The position numbers were made by a program, and so were the translations under genes. 64,000 bases of DNA from Trichomonas tenax. Its lineage: Eukaryota; Parabasalia; Trichomonadida; Trichomonadidae. The notes under the pieces are model-generated. The model did no database searches and was not told the origin of the DNA. It saw nothing but the letters and a program-made list of their open reading frames with translations. The DNA lies in assembly GCA_023091735.1 (NCBI GenBank), contig JALKBU010000058.1:1-64000 (forward strand). The letters run 5' to 3'. Below, in pieces: positions 9,793 to 19,194 of the stretch (positions within the stretch are counted from its first letter, which is position 1; the number at the start of each line of letters is the position of its first letter).

Positions 9793-10070
9793 AATATATA
9801 TATTCTTTTTTACATAGAAATACCGCTTTGAAGAACTACATCATTGAATAACCACATTGTATATATGATAAACTTAAAGTATATATTTGAACTCCCAAAA
9901 TTATCGAAAGATATTTTTGATCAAGATTGCACTCCTTCCTCTTTGTATGTATTTATATTGTAGTGTTCTTATATGTAAGTATACTGAACACTATATTAAG
10001 ATAATTACACCCAAGAAATTGGACAGAGGCCCCTTTTTTTATAAAACACACCCTAAGTTAAAAATTTTTT

Positions 10071-11168
10071 ATGTTGAATTATTTCTTCGCTTTGGGAAAT
10101 TCCGTTTATTGGGAGTTTAACCAGTTGGAGTATTTTCAAAAGCTGAAGAACAGTATGAATGTACCAATTTTCACCGTCTGCTATTCGGAATTTTGTCCGA
10201 TTTGCAGAAGTTTGCCAGATCTCGTCAAGCAATACACAGAGGGCAAAGGAAAGAGAAAGGATGTTTTAGTGACGATGCTGGAGTGCAGTGATCATCCTTA
10301 TTTATGCAAGAACTTTCACGTTATGGGATTTCCGCATATTGTTTTAGTTATGGGAAATAATTACAGACATTGGCCGAGAACGTTCGATAAAGACATTGAA
10401 AAGTGGGATGAGTTCATTACGAAGTTCATTAGCGCTGATCTTATCGAAAAAAACGGAACAAATTATATTCCTGATGACGATAATGGCGGAAGTTCATATT
10501 TAGTTCGCGTGCCGTCAAAAAATTCATCGTTTTTCCAATCTATAAAGGATAAATATAGATATTGGAAAATATTAAATGTGAAATTCTATTATGAAGTGGA
10601 TGAAAGTCTAAAAGAACCGACAGTTACTGTTTATAGATCAAAGTATATATCAGAAGTTTACAATCGTCGCAAAGAAACAATCGAAACATTCTTTGATCGA
10701 ACAAGATTTCTAATGTTGCATAGATTCGAATATCATGAGTATGAGGAAATCTCAAAATACCCATATTTCCTATATAGCATTGAAGGAAGTCTTACATTAG
10801 CAGAAAAAAAATTCTTAGAAAATATTTCAATAAATCATGGCAATACCACAATAGTTGGATGGTCACCTGACCCTGTTGTTGCCAAAGTTCATGGTTTAAA
10901 TTCAAAAGATATTCCAATCTCGATTTATAAATCTAAGAAGTGCATTGCACGCTCCAAATATCGCTTACTGGACTTAGATAAGATCGATTTCTTTAACCAA
11001 ACAGATTCAGGAAAAGCTTGCGAATACGAATTTTGGTCTGGCATCAAAAACGAGAACAGAATGAAAGGGTACGTGTTTTCCTACTATTTCATATTAATTT
11101 GCATGCTGATCAATTTGATATCTCGTATCAAAACTATTATTCCTGAAGAAATGGCGAAGTTCAATTGA
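10071..11168 (+). CDS. Membrane-anchored thioredoxin-fold protein (PDI/TMX-like)
   Basis: This 365-residue protein carries a thioredoxin-type block: PIFTVCYSEFCPICRSLPDLV, with the redox pair Cys42-Pro-Ile-Cys45. The later MGFPHIVLV supplies the usual cis-proline region. A second, diverged region follows (residues ~120-320), perhaps further thioredoxin-like folds as in PDI. A single C-terminal membrane helix (~334-351, YYFILICMLINLIS) is followed by a short basic tail. The start has a short hydrophobic stretch (MLNYFFALGNS) that could be a weak signal peptide. Predicted NGT, NSS, NTT and NQT sequons fit a lumenal location. It probably assists disulfide formation in the ER. CPIC is an unusual dipeptide for a PDI. 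It is convergent with the ARL16-like gene. Confidence 0.7.
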   Translation: MLNYFFALGNSVYWEFNQLEYFQKLKNSMNVPIFTVCYSEFCPICRSLPDLVKQYTEGKGKRKDVLVTMLECSDHPYLCKNFHVMGFPHIVLVMGNNYRHWPRTFDKDIEKWDEFITKFISADLIEKNGTNYIPDDDNGGSSYLVRVPSKNSSFFQSIKDKYRYWKILNVKFYYEVDESLKEPTVTVYRSKYISEVYNRRKETIETFFDRTRFLMLHRFEYHEYEEISKYPYFLYSIEGSLTLAEKKFLENISINHGNTTIVGWSPDPVVAKVHGLNSKDIPISIYKSKKCIARSKYRLLDLDKIDFFNQTDSGKACEYEFWSGIKNENRMKGYVFSYYFILICMLINLISRIKTIIPEEMAKFN

Positions 11169-11305
11169 TCTCGTTTTAATATTATACATACTATACTATA
11201 TTTTGTTTGTATTTAAATATAATATATTTCAAAATACAATTTTTATGAGCATATAAATAGCTTACATGTTTACTATCTTAGTAATTAGAAATAACACAAC
11301 AAAAC

Positions 11306-11821
11306 TTACTTAGAAAGATCAGAAAGCCAATGGAAAATTTCACTCAAGCCAACACCAACAACGGAGCTTGTTTCAAGGAAGGAAAGGCGTGATGGGTTCG
11401 GAACGCGATCAAATCCAATAATATCATCGATGACATTGAATCTGATGCAATCTGGAACATCACACTTGCTCAAAACAATCATTATTGGTTTGTTTTCTGT
11501 TACATGGCTCTGAAGGACTTCATTCAGCCAAACAATGTTTGTTGCTGTCTTTGTTAAATCGGCAGCATCGAAAACGTAGACGATAGCTTTGGCCAATCTT
11601 GCGTTTGACTCCCATTGTTGGATGTTGTCACCGGAGAGCTCCTTAAATATGAAGTTATCGCGGCGATACTTAAAGTTTTGTGTATCAATTCCTTCTGTTG
11701 GCTTTGTTGATGGAATTTCGTCGAATGGTGTGAGACGTTTCTGATCTGTGAGGATTTGAAGCCTTTTGATTAGCAATGTTTTGCCACAGGATTTGGCACC
11801 AACAAAGAGAATCTCAGTCAT
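11306..11821 (-). CDS. ARL16-like small GTPase
   Basis: Using the ATG at 11821 the protein is 171 residues, standard for an ARF-like GTPase. The P-loop is GAKSCGKT (8-15), switch I contains PTEGIDT, and the specificity motif is SKCD in place of NKxD. Switch II reads FKELSGDNIQQW instead of the canonical WDxGGxxxxR. This E-x-G-G/S-x-x-x-x-W arrangement is characteristic of ARL16, an atypical ARF-family protein associated in other eukaryotes with cilium assembly and Golgi-cilium traffic. The protein lacks the N-terminal amphipathic helix and Gly2 of true ARFs. The start is set by CATCACATTAATTTA, an Inr-like TCA 11 nt upstream. The subfamily call rests on motif pattern. Confidence 0.72.
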   Translation of the reverse strand: MTEILFVGAKSCGKTLLIKRLQILTDQKRLTPFDEIPSTKPTEGIDTQNFKYRRDNFIFKELSGDNIQQWESNARLAKAIVYVFDAADLTKTATNIVWLNEVLQSHVTENKPIMIVLSKCDVPDCIRFNVIDDIIGFDRVPNPSRLSFLETSSVVGVGLSEIFHWLSDLSK

Positions 11822-12901
11822 TAAATTAATGTGATGTGTCACGTTTTTATATTGTCAAAATTATTTTTCGAATTTTAGTTTTATAAATAACTGTGATTAC
11901 ATCTAAATTTCACTTTTTCTCATATAAAGTAATTTGAATGGCCGTATACCATTTTGTATACCTTCTGAATTTTTGATATGTTTACAAAACTCTTACGTAT
12001 CATATTTTTTTTAAAAATTCAAATAAAAAGGTGACAAGATTCTCAAATTTGAGAGTGTTTGATTCTTCGAAAGACGGCAAAACGATAAATTTTCACTAAA
12101 AAATATGAACGTTTATTAATTTTTAAATGATGGCTTCACCAATAGTGACGAGTACATTGAACTCATGGAAGCTCTGAACAACGGATTCTTGAGTCAACTG
12201 CAATTCGACATTGTAGGAAGACGTGTTCATTCGTAGCTGCTTGTTTATTCTTCAGATCTTGTTGATTCTTCAGTGCTTGACGATTCGTAGCTGCTTGTTC
12301 ATTCGTAGACAAATTTCGTCACTGTGTTTGTTCATTCGCACCCAACGAATTTGGCGCCAAATTTCTGTTTCTTAAAAAGGGTCAATGATTGTTTTAATTT
12401 TTTAGTAAATATTATTATTTTTTTATAAAAAGCTTATATTTCTTTTTAGGTGATGATTGTGAAAAAACGTATAGTTGTATGTCAATTTTCGATGACAAAA
12501 CAGTTTTTTTTTTCAATTTGGTATAAGGCCATTTGAATGAGTTTATGGTTATTTAAGTAACTTTTAATACTAGCCAAATTCCTCAACAATAATTATTTGA
12601 TTTGTAAATTTTTTATTTGACAAAAATATTTTGCTAAAATTATTTTTGAATTTTGATCCCAAAATTCGATAGTATATTCTCTAAATCTCACTTTTCTCAT
12701 ATAACAACAGCAAAATATTCATCAGATAATTGTTTGACATGTAATTATGTTAGTTCTGACACACAGCAGATATGACATATTACATGTCAAAAATATAAAC
12801 TCCTCTTTTAACCAAAAATATTGTAAGTGTATTAAATGGAATGTCTAAATTTACATCAAGAATCGAAAAATAAAAATGTGCACGTTTTAAATTTTTATAA
12901 A
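11822..12901. other. Intergenic region with coding remnant, short repeats and an E2F-like palindrome
   Basis: On the plus strand 12121-12240 reads a protein-like peptide (FTNSDEYIELMEALNNGF) ending in a TAG, an apparent gene fragment. The phrase ATTCGTAGCTGCTTGTT occurs at about 12224 and 12281 with related half-copies between. AATTTGGCGCCAAATT at 12348-12363 is a perfect 16-bp palindrome. TTTGACATGTAA (12733-12744) and TTACATGTCAAAAATATAAAC (12780-12800) precede the kinesin gene. Confidence 0.5.
12780..12800 (+). promoter_or_regulatory. Putative promoter motif upstream of the kinesin gene
   Basis: TTACATGTCAAAAATATAAAC combines the recurrent ACATGTCA element with a TCA-plus-A/T Inr-like stretch (TCA at 12787-12789). 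It lies 47 nt before the first in-frame ATG of the kinesin ORF. A reverse-oriented copy (TTTGACATGTAA) is 40 bp upstream. Confidence 0.4.
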
Positions 12902-15109
12902 ATGAACACGAAAATCAGGGTTGCGATTCGTGTTCGTCCTTCTAATGATGATAAAAGTATTTATGACATCAACAAAGACACAAATGAGATAAATTTCATC
13001 GAAAAGCCCAACGACATTTATAGTTTTGATCATGTCTACGGACCTGAATCGAAAACAGGAGATATATACTACGAATCAGTCAAAGATGTCGTTATGGAAA
13101 CTATTGAAGGCAAAAACTCCACAATTATCGCTTACGGAAGTACCGGATCAGGAAAAACATACACTATGACCGGCGACGCCAAACACACGGGTATTATTAC
13201 ATTTGCTGTGCAGGATATCTTTCAAATTATCGGCCAAGATATGACCAGACACTACGGTGTTCGAATATCTTATTTTGAAATCTACAATGAAAAGATTATA
13301 GACCTTTTAGCAAGCAGAAACACAGTAAAAACAGTAGCTACACTCACTTCAGTGTATGTTGAGAACTCAACGAATCTTCTTTCGATATATACGACAAAAT
13401 CAGAAGAAAGAGCAACAGCATCGACAAAAGAGAATGACAGATCCAGTAGATCACACGCAATATTACGAATTACTATAGAATCCACAATAGATAACGGATC
13501 TAGCTTGATATCACACTTAGATCTTGTTGATCTTGCAGGCAGTGAGTGTCAGGAGCGCACAAACGCAACAGGTGAAAGGCAGAGAGAGGGAAGCAACATC
13601 AACAAATCATTGCTTGCATTAACAAAGTTGATATACAGTGCAGCAAATAAAAAAGATGATGCGAAGCAAGTGACAAACAGAGACTCGAAGCTCACTCTTG
13701 TTTTAGCTGATTCCATCGGCGGCAACTCAAAGACAGTCATCATCACAACACTTGCAAATGAAAAAGTTCACACATCGACATCTTACAGCAGTATAATGTT
13801 CGCGCTCAATGCGATGAAGATCACAAACAAGCCGAAGGTCAACGAAGTCCAAGAAAACAACGTCAACAAGTTGAGAAAGAGGATCAAAGAACTCGAGCAA
13901 GAGCTCTTGGATATGAAGAATAATGCAGCACAAACGAATCTTCTTGCTGCTGCTGATCCAGCGCTTAAAAAGAAACGCGAAGAACTCACGACATTGTTAA
14001 ATATCACATTGGGTGGACAAGTTGAACACGAAAGAAATAAGTTTGAAATTCCTGAAAACAGAGGAACGCAGGCAGCAAAAACAATCGAAAAGTTGAAAGT
14101 CATCGATGAGTTACATTTAGGAACTGAAGAGATAATGGAAGATGAAGATGAGAATCTGTGGAAGGATTCAGTGCCCGCGCAGCTTCCAAAAAGAAAGAAG
14201 AAATTATCAAAGAAATTGTTCAATATGGATAATGACGAACTTAGTGAACTTAAAAATACAAAAAATCTCACTGCTATACAGACGAGTCCGGTTGACACAG
14301 AGTTACAGAAGGAGAACGAGAACATGAAGGATGAAATCAAGAGATTAATGGACGAAATCGAAGAATTGAAGAAAGAGAATGAAGAAATCAAACACGAAAA
14401 AGATGAAATTGCAGAGCGTTTTTCAAATCTCCAAGCTGAAGAAAGCTACAAAGAAAGGGCTCTCATTGATGAACTAAAGTCCCAGATATCGAAGCAAAAG
14501 GACGAAATCAAAATTAAAGAAAAGAAGATCACTGATGTTAAAAACGAAATGAAGGAGAAAATATCTCAGATCGAAAATAATTGCAACAATCGCATCAACG
14601 AAATGGAAGTCAAGTGTGAAAATCAAGTCGAAGTGCACTTAACTAAAATTGAGGAATTAAACAGTGAGATTTATGACTTGAGGACAACAAATAGAGGAAT
14701 AGAAGTAGAATACATTGCTCTTCAAGAATCCCTTAAAATTGCACAACAGAAGTTGACATCCAGTGAAAAAGAAGTTACAAATCTCAGCAAGAGATTGCAG
14801 TGGCTTAATGATGGAAGAGAAGTAAGCAGAAGATTGACTATTGCGAGAATGAAAGAATCTCCATATGAATGCACAGTTTTAATCGATGAAAAACCTGCAC
14901 AAAAAGCAGAAGCATTCACTCAAATCGAAGAAGAACAAGATGAAAAAATTGATCTTTCTATCGAGAATTCTTCATCATATGAGGAACACTTCAAAATGGA
15001 TTATACATACATCAACAAAGAGAAGTTCGGAAACCAGATCTCTAAAATGCTGGTATTAATTATATTAGTTGTTCAGGTATTATACATTTATTCAGTTGTT
15101 TTGTTATAG
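12902..15109 (+). CDS. Kinesin with C-terminal membrane anchor
   Basis: The N-terminal motor starts almost at the ATG I prefer (12902, MNTKIRVAIRVRPS); an upstream in-frame ATG at 12836 would add 22 residues. The ATP site is complete: P-loop GSTGSGKT (~78-85), switch I NDRSSRSH (~177-184) and switch II DLAGSE (~208-213). The core of ~300 residues is compact. A long Glu/Lys-rich coiled coil (~315-650) should dimerise the protein. The final ~22 residues are a hydrophobic segment (MLVLIILVVQVLYIYSVVLL) ending at the stop, a tail anchor. A kinesin inserted directly in a membrane would carry its cargo organelle without an adaptor. The N-terminal motor implies plus-end movement; the kinesin family (kinesin-7-like at a glance) is not resolved. 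Confidence 0.9.
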   Translation: MNTKIRVAIRVRPSNDDKSIYDINKDTNEINFIEKPNDIYSFDHVYGPESKTGDIYYESVKDVVMETIEGKNSTIIAYGSTGSGKTYTMTGDAKHTGIITFAVQDIFQIIGQDMTRHYGVRISYFEIYNEKIIDLLASRNTVKTVATLTSVYVENSTNLLSIYTTKSEERATASTKENDRSSRSHAILRITIESTIDNGSSLISHLDLVDLAGSECQERTNATGERQREGSNINKSLLALTKLIYSAANKKDDAKQVTNRDSKLTLVLADSIGGNSKTVIITTLANEKVHTSTSYSSIMFALNAMKITNKPKVNEVQENNVNKLRKRIKELEQELLDMKNNAAQTNLLAAADPALKKKREELTTLLNITLGGQVEHERNKFEIPENRGTQAAKTIEKLKVIDELHLGTEEIMEDEDENLWKDSVPAQLPKRKKKLSKKLFNMDNDELSELKNTKNLTAIQTSPVDTELQKENENMKDEIKRLMDEIEELKKENEEIKHEKDEIAERFSNLQAEESYKERALIDELKSQISKQKDEIKIKEKKITDVKNEMKEKISQIENNCNNRINEMEVKCENQVEVHLTKIEELNSEIYDLRTTNRGIEVEYIALQESLKIAQQKLTSSEKEVTNLSKRLQWLNDGREVSRRLTIARMKESPYECTVLIDEKPAQKAEAFTQIEEEQDEKIDLSIENSSSYEEHFKMDYTYINKEKFGNQISKMLVLIILVVQVLYIYSVVLL

Positions 15110-15176
15110 AAAATTTATTTAAATATTCTTATATAATATGTGTAAATCACAATCTTTAAAAAACATAATTAATAAA

Positions 15177-17687
15177 TTAATTCTTTCTCTTGAATACTCT
15201 GTTTGATGTTTCAGGTGTTTTCAGAGTTTGATCAAATTCGATTGCTTCAGGAATCCATCCTTTAATGGACATAGAATCACTACCTTTGGAATCATCTAAA
15301 ATGAGATAAAGAGCATTCGAGTTAATGACACCAGGATTGATAAATAACATTTGCTTGCAATTTTCTGGTTCTGGTGAATTCTCCGAAAATGTAATTTGCT
15401 TAATTTCTTTAGGAGAAACATTGAAGTATTTGTATTCGACTTTATAATCTGTTTGGATGCATATTGAAACAAAATCTGAGAAGTGCGATGATGCAACTCT
15501 CAAAGAATATTCATCATCGATTTCGCAAATTGCAGTCTCCTTAATTTCTTCTCCATTGAATGAATAAGATCTTATTTTTACACATTTGGAGTCTTCGAAT
15601 ACGACTATCACTGAATTCCTAATAGATGCAAAATGATGGACTTTGGATTTCTCTGGAATCTTGGTTAATCTAAAGTTGTTTTTCGCTATAATTCCATCTG
15701 TCTTAATAAACAAAAGTTGTCCATCATTCATTATTGCACAATCTTTGATTGGTGCAGCTTTCCATGTGGTTCTATATTTGTGAACAACATTTCCTATCAA
15801 ATAGTATATTTCTTCATGTAATGGAGAGCTAACAATCTTTGTAATTTCATTGCAATTTTTGAGATCGAATGTTTCCTCTATTTTGCCGTTATTTGCATTA
15901 GTGAAATAAATCGAGTTATCTGTAATATATGTAATGTAGTGTTGAGATGATGTTCTCAGTATATAAGCATCCTTCAAGCTCTTAATATTCTTCTTATAGA
16001 CTTCAGTAATACCCAAATTTTTTTCTTTTTCAATGATTTGATAAACATGAACATGATCACCGAACGAGAAAACAATATATGGAGAATCTTGTGATGATGC
16101 AATAGAAATATGGTTAGCATCAAGGTACCTTGGGAATTTATGTGTGCGCACATTAAATTTAGCATCGTTTCCGAATTTACCGACTTTTTGAATATCAGAT
16201 GATTCTTGAGGTACTTTACCATTGATAACATCCTCAGCAATCTTTGGTATTTCTTCCTTTACAAACCTTTCTAATTCAGGCATAAGTCTGTGGAATTCAT
16301 CTTCAATCTTATTCTTGATATCATTGCGCAATGTTGAATGAGTCTCTTTAAATATCGGATCAAGTTTTGAAATAATTTTGGCGACAAGATCGTTGACATC
16401 AATATGAACTTGTTGAATTATTTGTGGAACGACATGCGGCTCTTGTTGAATAACTTGTGGCTGCTGTTGAACAGTTTGTGGCTCTTGCTGAATTTGTCCT
16501 GATTGTTGCGGAAGAGTTTGAGTTACTTGTTGAACATTTTCTTGTTGTTGCTGTTGTTGAATAGTCTGTGGTTGTTGATTCAAATCGATATTCGCTTCTA
16601 CTAATTTTCCAAAGAGTTCCTTGAAGTCCACAAGCTTCGTCAGTGGCAAATCTGGGAAAACTTTGGTTGGTTTTGTGGAAAGTGGATATTGCATTGGAAT
16701 TGTATATTCATTGTGTCCAATTCGCATCATTGTGATGTTCTTCTTATTGGATTCAGCATTTTTAATAAAAACGACATAATTTGGAAGAAGTTCAATAGTA
16801 TCAAATTGTTCCGGAGTGCTTATGAAATTAACTTTGATTTGTGAGAAATAATTGATTGCAGGACTCTCAAAGACCGAAATAATCTGGTTTTGACCATATA
16901 AAATCGATAACGGCGATGATAGTAATGATGTTAAGAATATTTCATTAACAGATTCTGGTTTGTTAACTTTAATTTGATATGAATTTAATATTTTCCCATC
17001 TTCTTTCACTTCGTATATCTGGTTAATATAGCTTGTCTTGCGTTTATTATTTTGACTCAATATGCCAAATTGATTGATATTAAGAGAATAAATCTTCATT
17101 ATTTGGAAATCTAATGACGTAGTAAGTTGTTTGGATTGTTCTTGATTAAGCTTCTGGACATACACAGAATTTTCTACTTGATAAATGTAATAATTATCTG
17201 CTAATGTTTCAACAAATAAAACTTTTTGTTCATCTTTAGAAATTTTCAATTTTTTGGCATCCCTTAAGCAGTAAATGGAGCTAGAAGCAAGAACCAATAT
17301 CGTGGAACTTTGTGTATTTGGGAAAATGCAAGCATTTGAGATATTCTCGTTAAAATCGTATTGAATTTGAATTTTATATTGATCATTGTAAATTCTAATG
17401 CTTTCTCCATCGTGGGTGAACAAATATGTTTGTTTATTATCACGCAATATTTTGATGAATAATTTACCGCATTCTTTTTCCTTTCTATCAAATTCCTCGA
17501 CATTTTTATGGTATTTGTCGTATTTTATGACTTTGTTTTTAGTGAAATTTAAATAAAAATCATTTCCAAAACAAATTTCTCCTTCAAATGTCTTGGATAC
17601 TTTATCACCCAACGTAATTGCATCGATGGAATCCATTAATGGAAAATTTGGCTGATTAGAGACTGTTTCCTGCGTTCCATTCGACAT
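15177..17687 (-). CDS. Large beta-propeller-like protein with Q-rich linker
   Basis: This is an 836-residue cytosolic protein with no signal or membrane segment. Residues ~20-350 contain repeated four-strand-like blocks (ICFGNDFYLNF, SIYCLRDAKKL) typical of a WD40-like propeller without clear GH/WD signatures. A glutamine-rich linker with QQQQQQ follows (~375-430). A helical stretch (~435-510; DVNDLVAKIISKLDPIF, IEDEFHRLMPELERFVKEE) may form a coiled coil. A second propeller-like half (~520-815) ends in a basic tail. This layout recalls scaffold proteins such as EDC4/Ge-1 of the mRNA decapping machinery, but that is only a guess. GGTCAAAATCTC precedes the ATG. The gene is convergent with the kinesin gene, 67 bp apart. 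Confidence 0.75.
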   Translation of the reverse strand: MSNGTQETVSNQPNFPLMDSIDAITLGDKVSKTFEGEICFGNDFYLNFTKNKVIKYDKYHKNVEEFDRKEKECGKLFIKILRDNKQTYLFTHDGESIRIYNDQYKIQIQYDFNENISNACIFPNTQSSTILVLASSSIYCLRDAKKLKISKDEQKVLFVETLADNYYIYQVENSVYVQKLNQEQSKQLTTSLDFQIMKIYSLNINQFGILSQNNKRKTSYINQIYEVKEDGKILNSYQIKVNKPESVNEIFLTSLLSSPLSILYGQNQIISVFESPAINYFSQIKVNFISTPEQFDTIELLPNYVVFIKNAESNKKNITMMRIGHNEYTIPMQYPLSTKPTKVFPDLPLTKLVDFKELFGKLVEANIDLNQQPQTIQQQQQQENVQQVTQTLPQQSGQIQQEPQTVQQQPQVIQQEPHVVPQIIQQVHIDVNDLVAKIISKLDPIFKETHSTLRNDIKNKIEDEFHRLMPELERFVKEEIPKIAEDVINGKVPQESSDIQKVGKFGNDAKFNVRTHKFPRYLDANHISIASSQDSPYIVFSFGDHVHVYQIIEKEKNLGITEVYKKNIKSLKDAYILRTSSQHYITYITDNSIYFTNANNGKIEETFDLKNCNEITKIVSSPLHEEIYYLIGNVVHKYRTTWKAAPIKDCAIMNDGQLLFIKTDGIIAKNNFRLTKIPEKSKVHHFASIRNSVIVVFEDSKCVKIRSYSFNGEEIKETAICEIDDEYSLRVASSHFSDFVSICIQTDYKVEYKYFNVSPKEIKQITFSENSPEPENCKQMLFINPGVINSNALYLILDDSKGSDSMSIKGWIPEAIEFDQTLKTPETSNRVFKRKN

Positions 17688-17870
17688 TTGAGATTTTGAC
17701 CAAAAGTGCCAAATATTTCCACTTTATTAATATTTCAACCATTAAGAGGGACACTGCAAACTATTGTGCATTAAAAATCACTCATTTTTAGGTTCAAAAA
17801 CCCAAGATTAATTTTAAAATAAATCTAATCCTCTGATTTTGGCTTTACTATTGTGAAATTATAATCAAAA

Positions 17871-18110
17871 ATGCTAATGGTATATCTCTGTGGTGATATT
17901 TTAGAATACAAATATGATTTCTTTGCAATGAGGAAATTTGGTGTTGAATTTAAAAACTCGAGTCACGAGAATTGTAATGCGAATATATTTGATATATACG
18001 AAAAAGGAACACCATTCTATTATGTTGCATGGGATATGGTCGAAGATCTGAAAAAATGCTCAAAAGGCGATTTAGAAACAAAAAGCAATGGATATATTCT
18101 CAGTAAATAG
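17871..18110 (+). CDS. Small protein of unknown family with a decayed paralogue at 23443-23640
   Basis: A 79-residue ORF is divergent from the propeller gene. Its central part (FGVEFKNSSHENCNANIFDIYEKGTPFYYVAWDMVEDL) is clearly related at nucleotide and peptide level to the disrupted sequence at 23443-23640 (LGVEFNNS, DVYEK, LHGIW). The shared family shows this sequence was once coding. At 79 residues this copy may itself be a truncated fragment. I do not recognise the family. There is no signal peptide or metal motif. Confidence 0.45.
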   Translation: MLMVYLCGDILEYKYDFFAMRKFGVEFKNSSHENCNANIFDIYEKGTPFYYVAWDMVEDLKKCSKGDLETKSNGYILSK

Positions 18111-18469
18111 TTCATTTTATTAAGAATATAAAATTAATATCGATTTGAATAATCAAAAATAATGAAGCCAGTAACTTCTATGGACTAGTTCTACGGTTAC
18201 TTTGATTCTCCGGTGCGCTTCATAATTTAATTTCTTTTATGTGTGCTTAAAAACATGAGAAATTACAAAGTTTTATAACAATTTATATAAAAATTTGACT
18301 AGTGTATAAATGCTCTCTTTGACTGAAAGGAATACTACCCATCATTAGTCTTTAATCCATTTTCAAGAATTATATATCAAATAAATTTTGTGTTCTTGAG
18401 AACACAACTATACCGTTACTAAATGCATCAGTACAGTTATATAAAAATATATATTAAATTATAATTTCC
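18111..18469. other. Intergenic region, nothing recognised
   Basis: AT-rich space between the small ORF and the 3' end of the NTF2-like gene. I see no ORF, repeat or motif to report. Confidence 0.4.
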
Positions 18470-18841
18470 TTAAATTGTGTTGAAATCTTGTGATAATATA
18501 ACTGCAGAGTGACCATCATGAATAGCTTTGATATAAAATGTCGAAACAAAATGAATTGAAGGTCTTCCATGGATATTCATGTATCCAGAAATAGTTAACA
18601 TCGAAATTCTCTCGATAATTTGCAAAACTTGTGAATCAACTGATGATATTTGGTAGCTGAATTTGGGCAATGTCTTAAAATACATATAAATTTCAGCTTT
18701 TCCTTTGTATAACATTCCAGTCCAAGATAAAACAGCGTCTTTTGCGTAAAATTCGGCGGCAGATGTTGCAGATTGCGAAAGAGTGCCAAAGTAGTTATCT
18801 ACAATCGCTTTAGCAATTCCCATTGACATTTCTGTTGCCAT
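18470..18841 (-). CDS. NTF2-like domain protein
   Basis: This 123-residue protein has the length and pattern of a single NTF2 fold. The N-terminal helix (AKAIVDNYFGTLS) is followed by FYAKDAVLSWTGMLYKGKAEIYMYFKTLP, the classic family block, then alternating beta-strands ending ILSQDFNTI. NTF2 itself imports Ran-GDP into the nucleus and the related NXT/p15 proteins pair with NXF mRNA exporters. Sequence alone does not separate these, although the compact single-domain form favours NTF2 or NXT. The ATG at 18841 is preceded by GTCATTTTTATA (TCA at 18867-18865, 24 nt upstream). It shares an 86-bp divergent promoter with the MYCBP homologue. Confidence 0.78.
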   Translation of the reverse strand: MATEMSMGIAKAIVDNYFGTLSQSATSAAEFYAKDAVLSWTGMLYKGKAEIYMYFKTLPKFSYQISSVDSQVLQIIERISMLTISGYMNIHGRPSIHFVSTFYIKAIHDGHSAVILSQDFNTI

Positions 18842-18927
18842 TTTGGTATTGTAAAGTATAAAAATGACAAATTAATATTAAATTGTCATGTAATATGTCA
18901 AAAATACTAATTCGTTAATTCATTCAA
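18842..18927. promoter_or_regulatory. Compact divergent promoter
   Basis: Only 86 bp separate two divergent starts. The region contains TGACAA facing the NTF2-like gene and TGTCATGTAATATGTCAAAAAT (18884-18905) facing the MYCBP homologue. This is the clearest place to see that these motifs serve short promoters in both directions. Confidence 0.5.
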
Positions 18928-19194
18928 ATGAACACACGCCGCGAAAACTTCAGAAAATACCTCGAGACAGGAGACGCAATCGAAGCTCTCACAAGTGCCC
19001 TCGTAAACTTATACGAACAGCCAGAGCCACCAGCTGATCCGCTCAATTTCCTTCGTCAGGAACTTGGCGCAAGCGAGGGTGTCGACGTTGATGCCCTTGT
19101 TCGTGAGAACCAGGACCTGAAATCTAAAATCGCTTCATTGAATCAACAAATAGCAGAGCTCGAAGCAAAACTCAATAATCCAGAAGCTCAATAA
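18928..19194 (+). CDS. MYCBP/AMY-1 homologue (flagellar FAP174 family)
   Basis: This 88-residue protein matches the c-Myc-binding protein family over its whole length. NFRKYLETGDAIEALTSALVNLYEQPEPPADPLNFLRQELGA reproduces the conserved R-x-Y-L-E ... L-T-x-x-L-V-x-L-Y-E-x-P-E-x-P ... L-x-F-L-R core. A C-terminal coiled coil follows (VRENQDLKSKIASLNQQIAELEAKL). In protists the family member FAP174 is an axonemal protein that binds AKAP-type helices in a central-pair/radial-spoke context, and mammalian AMY-1 also binds AKAPs. A flagellar scaffold role is therefore the best inference for a flagellate. Length is typical of the family (~85-100). Confidence 0.88.
   Translation: MNTRRENFRKYLETGDAIEALTSALVNLYEQPEPPADPLNFLRQELGASEGVDVDALVRENQDLKSKIASLNQQIAELEAKLNNPEAQ

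Noticed and set aside
9887..10120. 77-codon ORF overlapping the thioredoxin-fold gene
   Set aside because: It starts at TTG, its first ATG is at 9947, and the remaining peptide is a chance hydrophobic run in AT-rich DNA; it is in a different frame from the real gene.
12751..12768. TCTGACACACAG, similar to a trichomonad intron 3' splice site
   Set aside because: Upstream I found no matching 5' site with coding sequence to join, and the kinesin ORF is complete without an intron.
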